A stretch of DNA of 9,888 nucleotides from Desulfobacterales bacterium (GCA_030672555.1 DAOVGD010000186.1:1-9888), one strand, 5' to 3'; positions 1 through 6,543 are shown, counted from the first letter of the stretch. The notes: a model not told the origin generated them from the letters alone. Numbers and translations: made by a program.

Positions 1-37
1 TTGCAAATAAGACTCTGAAATGGCTAATCTTTCGTAG

Positions 38-54
38 GGTGGGCATTGCCCACC
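38..54. repeat. GC-rich perfect palindrome (GGTGGGC-ATT-GCCCACC)
   Basis: Seven-base arms GGTGGGC and GCCCACC are separated by three bases and match perfectly. The preceding CGTA and the following GTTTTC resemble a short repeat that I recall being scattered through intergenic DNA of many environmental bacteria; that recollection is not verified here. On the plus strand the hairpin is followed by only four T residues, so it could be a weak intrinsic terminator for a gene left of the window, but a dispersed repeat is equally likely. The rest of positions 1-148 shows no gene on either strand. Confidence 0.6.
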
Positions 55-148
55 GTTTTCAGCTTATCAGCTATGAACGGTCATCACTTAGCAACCCTTT
101 GATAAAATTGACCAAAAAAAGGAAATTCCTATACAATCAAGTTCGACA

Positions 149-538
149 TCATTCGTGATCAATTCTAACCCTATCCGGCACGTAAAGGTGAAACGGCAGA
201 GGTTCTTGAGACAGATAAAAAAAGATGTCATGCCCTTTTGTCACCATAACATTATGCTCTATTTTTGTTACAGGATTGATAACGATTTTGTCCACAGGCG
301 CCCATTTTTTGCCATTATTCTGAATAAGCATGGTAATAATGCCTCTCTCGTCGGTCTTAAATGGAATTTTATACGCCTGCAATACCTGTGTAACATATTC
401 ATTTCTTGCATTGATAATATCCTGCGCCCTTTTTTCAGCCGCCCGCACCGGCGCAGGGAGCATCTCGGCAATGACCGTTTGCGAAAATAAGAGTAAGGTC
501 CCGAGGATCAATAATACTGTCTTTTTGTACAGTTCCAT
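149..538 (-). CDS. Small exported protein of unknown function (129 aa)
   Basis: I do not recognise this family. The protein starts with a clear signal peptide: a charged N-region (MELYKK), a hydrophobic core at about residues 8-19, and a probable signal peptidase I site after TVIA (residue 24), before EMLPAP. There is no lipobox cysteine, so it is probably a soluble periplasmic or secreted protein. The mature part, about 105 residues, opens with a charged helix-like stretch (about 30-55) and continues with alternating beta-like segments; there are no cysteines and no obvious catalytic motif. I chose the ATG at 538 because AAAGGGG sits about 8 bases upstream and because it puts the signal peptide at the N-terminus. 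A TTG further upstream at 586 would add 16 residues encoded by a palindrome and bury the signal. It lies 124 bp downstream of the MFS gene on the same strand, so it may be co-transcribed or have its own promoter. Confidence 0.75.
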   Translation of the reverse strand: MELYKKTVLLILGTLLLFSQTVIAEMLPAPVRAAEKRAQDIINARNEYVTQVLQAYKIPFKTDERGIITMLIQNNGKKWAPVDKIVINPVTKIEHNVMVTKGHDIFFYLSQEPLPFHLYVPDRVRIDHE

Positions 539-662
539 ATCAGTCCCCTTTACAAAAAATGTCTGTGGTTCTTTGTCCGCGGACAATTGACAAATTGAGT
601 TTTAACTCAATTAAGGTATTACATAGCAAATATATTTTGTAAAGGTGGCATTCGAGGCAGTT
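539..662 (-). promoter_or_regulatory. Spacer with two palindromes upstream of the exported-protein gene; operator candidates
   Basis: This 124-bp gap lies between the end of the MFS gene and the small exported-protein gene. It holds a perfect 14-bp palindrome, TTGTCCGCGGACAA, at 573-586. A second, AT-rich inverted repeat with 9-base arms, AATTGAGTT (593-601) and AACTCAATT (604-612), has two bases between the arms. Their adjacency just ahead of a start codon suggests binding sites for a dimeric regulator, but no regulator gene is nearby. A TTTACA on the minus strand (about 634-639) could be a -35 element, but I see no convincing -10 at the right distance. Neither palindrome has a T-run that would make it a terminator. 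Confidence 0.35.
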
Positions 663-1820
663 TCAAGTCTTTTGAGTATTAAAGTATCCTTTCCGTATCA
701 ACAGCAAGGCCCATAAAGAAAACAAGAGAACCATGATTCCGTTTACAATAAAGGACACCCTATACCCTCCTATATCATTTAGATATCCCGACAAATAAGC
801 GCACAAGAATATAGCGGAGGTACGCACACAAAAAAGGATTCCGGAATTTCCACCAAGCCTTTTTGCCGGAAAAAACAAAGACGTCAAAACATCCATCTCC
901 AGAATCGCCAGCATGTCCCCGAATGTATGAATCAATCTTATGATCAATAAATTTGTAAATGTTGTCGTATATGCGGTTAAGACCTGAAAAATACTTGAAA
1001 CAAAAAGTCCCAATGCAAAAAACAGAAACGCTGCTGGTCTTCTATCGAGTATCTTCCCCGCAAATGGTACAAGTACACCCATCCAGAGGCCAAGAGCAAA
1101 AAAGACAAGTCCTATTTCAGTATTATGCAACCCAATGTTATTTTTTATAAACAGGCTGAAGCTACTCTGCTCCACCCCGAAATGGGTTCCGAGCATAAAG
1201 ACTGCGGCTATTAAAAATAGCACTTTTGGATCTTTCATGTCCTTTTTATAGTCTTTAAAGCTAAAAACCACCGGAGGATAGTCTCTGAGAAAGAATGTTA
1301 ACAATAATAGGCCAACAGATAATGCAAAAGCACAATTAAACATGGTGATAGGCCCAACGATCTCATAGAGATATCCACCTGCAAGCGGACCGGCGCCAAA
1401 CCCGAGATAACACCCCAAATGCATAACAGCTACTTTTTTCCCCCGATTGTTTTCGCCGATCAGTTTCAAGTATAGAGAAATCAGTATAATACTGATGGAT
1501 GCAGCCCCCAGCCCGCCTAAAAATACCACGGCACATATAAAGTAAAAATCCTTCACCACAGCAAGCAAAAGAAAATAGGCGCTGTAACAAATAGCTCCAA
1601 AAACAACTATTTTCTTGGGAGAGAAATAGTCTGAAAATACTCCCAGGGGAAACACGAGGATGATGCTTGAAAGGGAATTCAAGCCTATGACAAATCCTAT
1701 CTGTGTATCGGTAAAACCATAGGCATGGAAAAGGAGAGGGAGATAGGCAATCACCATCCAGAAGGTGAAGAAGTATAAAAAGTTCGCAAAAATAAAAAGG
1801 ATATATTCTCTCCGCTTCAT
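663..1820 (-). CDS. Major facilitator superfamily transporter (385 aa)
   Basis: This is an inner-membrane secondary transporter of the MFS type with about twelve hydrophobic segments split by a charged central loop at about residues 180-200. The loop between segments 2 and 3 carries a motif A-like GVFSDYFSPKK (60-70) with the usual Gly and Asp. Segment 5 carries GFGAGPLAGGY (140-150), resembling motif C, which in established families is associated with proton-coupled efflux antiporters. The substrate cannot be read from the sequence; drug or metabolite efflux is a reasonable guess only. Its ATG overlaps the stop of the upstream diadenylate cyclase gene by four bases (ATGA), and only a weak GAG-like ribosome site precedes it, so translation is probably coupled. 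C-di-AMP is known to control osmolyte and ion transport in other bacteria, but any link here is inference. Confidence 0.9.
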   Translation of the reverse strand: MKRREYILFIFANFLYFFTFWMVIAYLPLLFHAYGFTDTQIGFVIGLNSLSSIILVFPLGVFSDYFSPKKIVVFGAICYSAYFLLLAVVKDFYFICAVVFLGGLGAASISIILISLYLKLIGENNRGKKVAVMHLGCYLGFGAGPLAGGYLYEIVGPITMFNCAFALSVGLLLLTFFLRDYPPVVFSFKDYKKDMKDPKVLFLIAAVFMLGTHFGVEQSSFSLFIKNNIGLHNTEIGLVFFALGLWMGVLVPFAGKILDRRPAAFLFFALGLFVSSIFQVLTAYTTTFTNLLIIRLIHTFGDMLAILEMDVLTSLFFPAKRLGGNSGILFCVRTSAIFLCAYLSGYLNDIGGYRVSFIVNGIMVLLFSLWALLLIRKGYFNTQKT

Positions 1821-3271
1821 TTTTTCTCACTTTTGGTCTTTTTTTGAGAGGGGGAAATCGCTATATGTACCAAAACCTTTTGATCGGATTGAGAAACAGG
1901 TTTAATAGAGGCCGGAGAAAAGACCACGCCCACTTCCAGTCTGGTGTTTTCTCTGATGTTTTCAATGGAAACCGGCTCGGTAGAGAGTACTGTTAGCCCT
2001 TTTGCCACTGAATAAGGAGCAACGACTCTTATCTTTTCCGGTTCCACAGTGATCTTGTCCACTCGGAATCCAGGGTGGCTCTTATCCACTACCCGAACCT
2101 TGACAGGTATGACCTTCTCTATCCGTTGCTCAAAGGATACAAAGATAGTGGAAGGTGTAACTTTGACTACTTCAAGGCCGGGCGGCAGATGAAGGTTTTC
2201 TTTTGAAAGGAGTATCTTATTTCTCCCGCTTTGGGCATTTGCCAAATTAACAAAAGCACTGATCTGCTCGCCGCGCAATGTATTGATTAATCGGCGGTTG
2301 CCAGAGATCTGGACATCTATCTTATCTGAAGAGGCTTTAATCATGTCATACTCCGCAGGCAGGTTTCGAAATTCAATAGGAGCGGTTAAGGAAATCAGAG
2401 ATTGTTGTTTCCCCGCAAGGGTATACCAGAAGGCCGTGACAATCATAAAGGAAACGCCGAGCCCTACTAATTCACGTCCTATCTGCTGTAATCTATATAT
2501 ATTCGATTTTCCCTCATATCCTCCGTTTTGAAGAATCATTTTTAATTTTCGTGCCAAGGCATTTGCCGAGAGGACTCTTGTGATTTCCTGTCCGATCGCT
2601 ATCGAGACCTCTTGCCGCTCCTCTGAAACCACCACTACCACAGCATCCGAACGTTCTGCAATTCCAAGCGCTGCTCGGTGTCGTGTGCCAAATTTTTGCG
2701 GTAAGTGTTCCCGTTCGGTTAGCGGTAAGTATGTCCCCACTTTCTTAATCCGATTTCCGTCTATTACCATTGCCCCGTCATGGACCGGCGCATCATGATT
2801 GAACACACTTTCTATCATCTGGGGACTCACAAGGGCATCGATATCAACCCCCTCCTGGATATGGTCATAAAGACGATTTCGCCTTCGGAAGACAATAAGT
2901 GCACCGGTCTTTTTATGGGCTAATCGAAAAACCGTATCAGCAATAGACTGGTAGTCCGTTACAATGGTTTGCCCTGGATGACCAAAAAGAAGCTTTAAGG
3001 GATTGCTTCGTATGAGGATATCTCTAATCTCGTTGCGAAAAATCACAATTATAATAACAACTGAGACAGCGCTCAACCCCCCCATGAACCAGCTGGTAAA
3101 GATCAGACCGAGGTGCTGGGCCACCATTGAAACAACCCAAATAAAAATGAGGCCAAGGATGATATGAATGGCGTTGGTCCGCCAAAAAATCATGAACAGC
3201 CTGTAAAGGAAAAAACTCAGGATTAAGATATCAAAAAGATCAATCCATCTTAAGCCGGTAAAAATCTCCAT
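1817..3271 (-). CDS. cdaA: Membrane diadenylate cyclase CdaA fused to YbbR (CdaR-like) domains (484 aa)
   Basis: It should make c-di-AMP from two ATP at the inner membrane. Three hydrophobic segments at about residues 10-30, 35-55 and 62-78 precede a DisA_N/DAC catalytic domain at about 95-245. The two signature motifs are intact: DGA (165-167, in APVHDGAMVIDGNRI) and RHR (197-199, in GTRHRAALG). A fourth membrane segment at about 266-286 leads into two YbbR-like beta repeats at about 293-382 and 385-472, then a Lys/Ser-rich tail. In Firmicutes the YbbR protein CdaR is a separate regulator of CdaA with usually about four repeats; here catalytic and regulatory parts share one chain. The extra membrane segment would put YbbR in the periplasm and the cyclase in the cytoplasm, which fits the known topology. 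Start ATG 3271 has AGGTG about 6 bases upstream. The diguanylate cyclase gene ends 58 bp before it with no hairpin between. Confidence 0.93.
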   Translation of the reverse strand: MEIFTGLRWIDLFDILILSFFLYRLFMIFWRTNAIHIILGLIFIWVVSMVAQHLGLIFTSWFMGGLSAVSVVIIIVIFRNEIRDILIRSNPLKLLFGHPGQTIVTDYQSIADTVFRLAHKKTGALIVFRRRNRLYDHIQEGVDIDALVSPQMIESVFNHDAPVHDGAMVIDGNRIKKVGTYLPLTEREHLPQKFGTRHRAALGIAERSDAVVVVVSEERQEVSIAIGQEITRVLSANALARKLKMILQNGGYEGKSNIYRLQQIGRELVGLGVSFMIVTAFWYTLAGKQQSLISLTAPIEFRNLPAEYDMIKASSDKIDVQISGNRRLINTLRGEQISAFVNLANAQSGRNKILLSKENLHLPPGLEVVKVTPSTIFVSFEQRIEKVIPVKVRVVDKSHPGFRVDKITVEPEKIRVVAPYSVAKGLTVLSTEPVSIENIRENTRLEVGVVFSPASIKPVSQSDQKVLVHIAISPSQKKTKSEKK

Positions 3272-3329
3272 AAGAACACCTAATAAAAGTAGATCTCTGA
3301 TAATGCGGAATTTTGTTCAACAGGAAAAT

Positions 3330-4343
3330 TTAAGAGGAAATGGGCGAGGTCTTGTTTAAAACATCTCTTGATCCAGAGCACAGGATGGAATCTTTAGAAA
3401 TATGATTATCTTTGTAATCAGGGGCAACTACGCAGTTTCGTCCAGACGCTTTAGCTCGGTATAAAAATTCGTCCGCCATTTTGAAAAGCTCCTGTGGAGT
3501 TGCTTGAAGATTTCCGCGTGTGCTCGCGAGGCCCAAGCTGATGGTAATATTAAACTTATTATTATCACATTCGAATGTAAACTTTTCGACTTTAGATCTT
3601 AATCGTTCCGCTACCACTAAAGCCTGGTCAATACCACCACCCGGTACAACAATACCGAACTCTTCTCCACCATAACGTCCCAGTATATCATACTGACGTA
3701 GTTGACTCGTTAGTATACCCGCAAGCTTCCTCAGTACGTAATCACCACAGATATGCCCTCGTAGATCATTAACATTTTTAAAGTCATCCACATCAAGGAG
3801 GATAACTGAAAGCACACAACCACTTCTCTCGTGAACGGCCAACTCTTCATTGAGCCGTGTCATCAGGTGTCTACGGTTATTGATCTGGGTCAGTTCATCT
3901 ATCTTACTAAGCTCTTCGACTTTTCTCTTTGACTCGATGAGTTGCTGCTGATAAAGGACTGAATCAGTAACATCAAAGATCGAAATACACACATATTCCA
4001 CTGTGCCGTCTGATCCTTTTAACGGCACCAAGGTAACACTCTGTTGCATATAAGGAAGGGTGGGACGAAAATATTTGGTGTTTTCAAATTCAAATAAAAA
4101 TTGATGTAGCTTTTGAGAAAAAAACGCGAAGTTTCCCAATCGGAAAACCGTTTGAACCTTCCAGGGAATCCCTTTTTGCTTTAAAGCGGGAAATTCTTCA
4201 GTCAACACCTTTCCCAAAATCTGTTCACGAGGTATATGACTATGATTTTCCATCCAGCGATTCCACAATACCACTTCCAAGGCACGGTTAATAACGATCG
4301 TGCCAATACTCAAATTGTCCACCAGCTGGGGATAATCTATCAT
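3330..4343 (-). CDS. PAS-GGDEF diguanylate cyclase (337 aa)
   Basis: It probably makes c-di-GMP from two GTP in the cytoplasm; there is no signal peptide or membrane segment. An N-terminal PAS-like sensor occupies about residues 8-128 and ends with the typical SIFDVTDSVLYQQQL strand and helix. A short helical linker (about 128-147) joins it to a complete GGDEF domain at about 148-305. Metal-binding and substrate residues are present in DVDDFKNVND (184-193) and GHICGD (196-201). The active site reads GGEEF (225-229), and the inhibitory I-site RxxD is intact as RQYD (216-219), five residues ahead. So it should be active and feedback-inhibited by its product. The last 30 or so residues form a Ser/Lys-rich tail with no recognised domain. 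The PAS ligand is unknown. Start ATG 4343 has no good ribosome site; a stem-loop lies just upstream, so coupling to the preceding CheC gene is likely. Confidence 0.93.
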   Translation of the reverse strand: MIDYPQLVDNLSIGTIVINRALEVVLWNRWMENHSHIPREQILGKVLTEEFPALKQKGIPWKVQTVFRLGNFAFFSQKLHQFLFEFENTKYFRPTLPYMQQSVTLVPLKGSDGTVEYVCISIFDVTDSVLYQQQLIESKRKVEELSKIDELTQINNRRHLMTRLNEELAVHERSGCVLSVILLDVDDFKNVNDLRGHICGDYVLRKLAGILTSQLRQYDILGRYGGEEFGIVVPGGGIDQALVVAERLRSKVEKFTFECDNNKFNITISLGLASTRGNLQATPQELFKMADEFLYRAKASGRNCVVAPDYKDNHISKDSILCSGSRDVLNKTSPISS

Positions 4344-4358
4344 GTTTGCTGTCAGGTC

Positions 4359-4394
4359 GAGACCTTTGAAAAATGGCAGTTTTGCAAAGGTCTC
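4359..4394 (-). repeat. Intercistronic stem-loop with perfect 10-bp stem
   Basis: Arms GAGACCTTTG (4359-4368) and CAAAGGTCTC (4385-4394) are perfectly complementary and enclose 16 bases. GACCTGA-like bases recur immediately outside both arms. The stem covers part of the CheC stop codon and ends 15 bases before the start codon of the diguanylate cyclase gene. No T-run follows, so it is not a standard intrinsic terminator. It could tune translation or stability between the two genes, or be a copy of a dispersed palindromic repeat that happens to sit at a gene junction. Confidence 0.65.
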
Positions 4395-5025
4395 AGGTCA
4401 TCTCCTCAATAAATTTATCTAACGCCAAATACAACATATCAAACCATCGCTGGCCAAACAGAATAAACAAAAAACCGCTTAGCGCCTCGTCGCCCATCTG
4501 AAAATCTGTCTTTATTAGTAATGCTAACGCCTTTACATCTTTGTTTGATTCATCGCGGCGCAAGTTGGTAATAGAACTTTTAGTCAACAATATATCGGGT
4601 ACTTCATAACTCAAGGATGTATTTAGTAACTCCGCAAATTGTCCCATACAAGCGCCAATGACAATATTGCCAATTTCGAGAAAAGCTTCCATCTCTAAAT
4701 CAGTCGCCGGAAGAGCAGGTGCAAAGCCTCTGCCCTGGCCCAGCATCTTAATGGCCCTCAGACCTGCATTCGCAGGGATGGCCAATAGGACTTCTCCCTC
4801 GAAATCACCTGTAAACGACTGTTGCACAACCGTAATATCCGTGTCAATCCCTATACGTTGCTCAAGCGACTCAATTATTTGAGATTGTGGAATTTCCTGA
4901 ACGTTCGGCACGTTAAGGGCGACATACACCTTTAGCAATTCCGCCAGAGAAGCAGAAGCACGTCCAAAGCTAATATTGATTATTTCTTGTAAAGCGCCCT
5001 GCCGCAATTCTGTTAGTGCTTCCAT
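4393..5025 (-). CDS. CheC-type CheY-P phosphatase (210 aa)
   Basis: This is a CheC/CheX/FliY-family protein that should remove the phosphoryl group from a CheY-like receiver. The family active-site pattern is ExxN followed 23 residues later by Pro, and it appears twice: E14/N17/P40 in the N-terminal half and E117/N120/P143 in the second half. Both spacings are exact, so this looks like a two-site CheC. The usual Asp/Ser four residues before the Glu is Gly10 in the first site and Glu113 in the second, a small departure. There are no membrane segments. The likely substrate is the receiver encoded just upstream, whose stop codon is only 2 bp before this ATG. A GGAG sequence lies rather far upstream, inside the end of that gene, so translation is probably coupled. 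No cheD, cheA or receptor gene is in the window. Confidence 0.88.
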   Translation of the reverse strand: MEALTELRQGALQEIINISFGRASASLAELLKVYVALNVPNVQEIPQSQIIESLEQRIGIDTDITVVQQSFTGDFEGEVLLAIPANAGLRAIKMLGQGRGFAPALPATDLEMEAFLEIGNIVIGACMGQFAELLNTSLSYEVPDILLTKSSITNLRRDESNKDVKALALLIKTDFQMGDEALSGFLFILFGQRWFDMLYLALDKFIEEMT

Positions 5026-5027
5026 TT

Positions 5028-5393
5028 TTATAAATACTTCTCCAGTACGGCCGTCATTTTTTCTTGTGAAGTAGGTTTCTTAACCACCTCCAGTGCACCT
5101 AACGCAAAGACCCGCTCCGCTGCTTTTTGTTGTATGTCAGCCGTTACTATTACCACCCTTGCATCAGGATCCATTTCTCTTAATTTCTCCAATGTTTCGA
5201 AACCATCCATGTCGGGCATGGTAAGATCCAACAATACGAGATCGTAAGGGGCCTTGCGATAGAAATCTAAACATTTTGTCCCACCATCCGCTTCCTGCAA
5301 TTCATATGAATATTGATCGGATGACGGCAAACATTTTTTTATCATCAGTCTTGACATCATTGAATCATCAACAAGCAAGATTTTCTTCTTCAT
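5028..5393 (-). CDS. CheY-like stand-alone response regulator receiver (121 aa)
   Basis: A single receiver domain with no output domain. The acidic pair D9/D10 (VDDS), the phospho-acceptor D56 (LLDLTMPDMDG), T84 (VIVTAD) and K106 (KKP) are all in place, so it should be phosphorylated by a histidine kinase. No kinase gene is in the window, so the partner must be encoded elsewhere. It probably signals by binding another protein, either flagellar or a neighbour such as the PAS-GGDEF cyclase; the latter is inference. I chose ATG 5393 because AGAAGGG lies about 8 bases upstream. A GTG nine bases earlier (5402) overlaps that ribosome site and is less likely. It appears to be the first gene of the five-gene minus-strand row. 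Confidence 0.9.
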   Translation of the reverse strand: MKKKILLVDDSMMSRLMIKKCLPSSDQYSYELQEADGGTKCLDFYRKAPYDLVLLDLTMPDMDGFETLEKLREMDPDARVVIVTADIQQKAAERVFALGALEVVKKPTSQEKMTAVLEKYL

Positions 5394-5430
5394 GTAGAGC
5401 ACCCTTCTTTTATACGAGACTTTTTATTAA

Positions 5431-5457
5431 ATTATAAATTCTTTTCTACAAAGTCAT
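5431..5457 (-). promoter_or_regulatory. Candidate sigma-70 promoter for the response regulator operon
   Basis: On the minus strand a perfect TATAAT (5431-5436) lies about 38 bases upstream of the chosen start of the receiver gene. A partial -35 match, ATGACT (5452-5457), is 15 bases further upstream, shorter than the usual 16-18. The perfect -10 box in very AT-rich DNA could be chance. It is the best candidate in this spacer. Confidence 0.35.
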
Positions 5458-5613
5458 CTCCAATTAACTCGGCTAAAATATAAAAATCTTAACCAATATA
5501 TCTGAAAAACAAGAAAAAAATTAAGGTTGATGGTTTCGTTAAAAGGCACATCTCCTTGTTAAGGATATATCAAAAGGAAACAATTCCGTCAATATTATAA
5601 AACATGAAATTTT

Positions 5614-5649
5614 TATAAAACTATAACATTTACGACTTTGAGTTTTATA
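5614..5649. repeat. AT-rich inverted repeat downstream of the HPF-CSD gene; weak terminator candidate
   Basis: Nine-base arms TATAAAACT (5614-5622) and AGTTTTATA (5641-5649) enclose 18 bases. It begins 16 bases past the stop of the HPF/cold-shock gene on the minus strand, and on that strand the second arm runs into an A/T tract. The stem has only one G-C pair, so termination would be weak. The whole spacer 5394-5664 is AT-rich and shows no gene. Confidence 0.3.
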
Positions 5650-5664
5650 TCCTATCATCATAAA

Positions 5665-6198
5665 TCACTCCACCCGTCTCCTTTTCAGCCGAACCCAGGT
5701 TGCCTGTGGTCCCTTTTCTCCACCCTCTTCACAAAACTCAACAGAATCACCTTCACGAAGATCCTTATAAGAAACGTTTTTTACAGAATTTTTATGAAAG
5801 TAAATCTCCCTGCCGTCTGCGCTTTGAATGAATCCGTAGTCGCCGTCGGGAACAATTCGATAGACAATCCCTATTACGCACGGTATCTCCTGACGCGTTA
5901 AATGCTGTCGTTTTCGATTATATTCTCTTAACCGACGATTCAAATCATTAAAGACATCGACAATCAGAGGAATAACCAGGTCACCATTGTTTTTTACCAC
6001 GATGGTATCATCGGGAACTGAAGATACCGCACGAATTTCAAAGGCGCCAAGCCTGTGATGAGCGGTGGCGATGATAGTTAAACGAAAGTGATGAATAATA
6101 TCTGGATAATAAGATTCAAGTTTTTCCACCTCTTCGCCAATTTTTTCATCCCATTCTTCAAGCATCTCTGTATTGCGCACTTCGATACGAATATCCAT
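5665..6198 (-). CDS. Ribosome hibernation factor (HPF/RaiA) domain fused to a cold-shock domain (177 aa)
   Basis: The first 100 or so residues resemble the S30AE/HPF-RaiA fold: a beta strand at the very N-terminus (MDIRIEVRN), a charged helix at about 13-30, beta strands around 34-70, and a second helix at about 76-97 ending in a basic stretch (RREYNRKRQH-like). Residues about 105-173 form a cold-shock domain with the RNA-binding motifs RNP1 (DYGFIQ, around 120-125) and RNP2 (IYFHKN, 132-137). The protein ends in a basic tail, LKRRR. HPF domains bind the small ribosomal subunit and silence it in stationary phase; the cold-shock domain would add single-stranded RNA binding. The start at 6198 has a very strong AGGAGG six bases upstream. 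It stands alone on its strand, separated from its neighbours by AT-rich gaps of about 270 and 430 bp. Which stress induces it cannot be told from the sequence. Confidence 0.87.
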   Translation of the reverse strand: MDIRIEVRNTEMLEEWDEKIGEEVEKLESYYPDIIHHFRLTIIATAHHRLGAFEIRAVSSVPDDTIVVKNNGDLVIPLIVDVFNDLNRRLREYNRKRQHLTRQEIPCVIGIVYRIVPDGDYGFIQSADGREIYFHKNSVKNVSYKDLREGDSVEFCEEGGEKGPQATWVRLKRRRVE

Positions 6199-6345
6199 AT
6201 CGCCTCCTTTTTATGGGGGAATTCAAATTCCTCAATATTATTATATTTTCAAACATTATTATCCAGGCTGTCAATAAAAATCCGCAGGAAAACGTCAAAG
6301 TCGATGTAGACACAGAAGAATAACGTAGATCTAAGAAGTTGCAAC

Positions 6346-6415
6346 CTCACGCAAAGGCGCTAAGTCGCTAAGGTTTTCTTTTTTGTTCTTTGAGGGCTTT
6401 GCGACTTTGCGTGAG
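6346..6415. repeat. Imperfect 70-bp palindrome, CTCACGCAAAG / CTTTGCGTGAG
   Basis: The outer 11 bases match perfectly (6346-6356 with 6405-6415). Inside them, GCGCTAAG pairs with CTTTGCGA at six of eight positions, and the T-rich centre forms the loop. The sequence resembles a class of short interspersed repeats I have seen between genes in many environmental bacteria, with alternating CGCAAAG/CGCTAAG units. Whether other copies exist in this genome cannot be seen from the window. There is no T-run after either arm, so it is not a classical terminator, and it sits between divergent promoters where none is needed. Confidence 0.7.
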
Positions 6416-6543
6416 AACTATTGATCCCAGCTATATCAACATTGTTTCAACATGTTATCGGCAAGAATGACGGGGTCCTATAAAAATCCGATGTTCCAGT
6501 CAAAAATAACATGTACGTCCAGATCTGCGCGAACACGCTCATA

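Noticed and set aside
113..130. Small hairpin AGGA/TCCT with T7 on the minus strand after the exported-protein gene
   Set aside because: The stem is only four pairs with a three-base loop, too weak to call a terminator despite the T-run.
155..490. Plus-strand open frame opposite the exported-protein gene
   Set aside because: It has no ribosome site, no recognisable features and a composition typical of an antisense shadow; the minus-strand frame has a signal peptide and a good ribosome site.
539..586. TTG start at 586 adding 16 residues to the exported protein
   Set aside because: The added residues come from the TTGTCCGCGGACAA palindrome and would place the signal peptide internally; ATG 538 has a good ribosome site.
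1363..1830. Second minus-strand frame of 155 codons inside the MFS gene
   Set aside because: It is rich in Cys, Arg and Phe, lacks domain features, and overlaps a convincing twelve-segment transporter in another frame.
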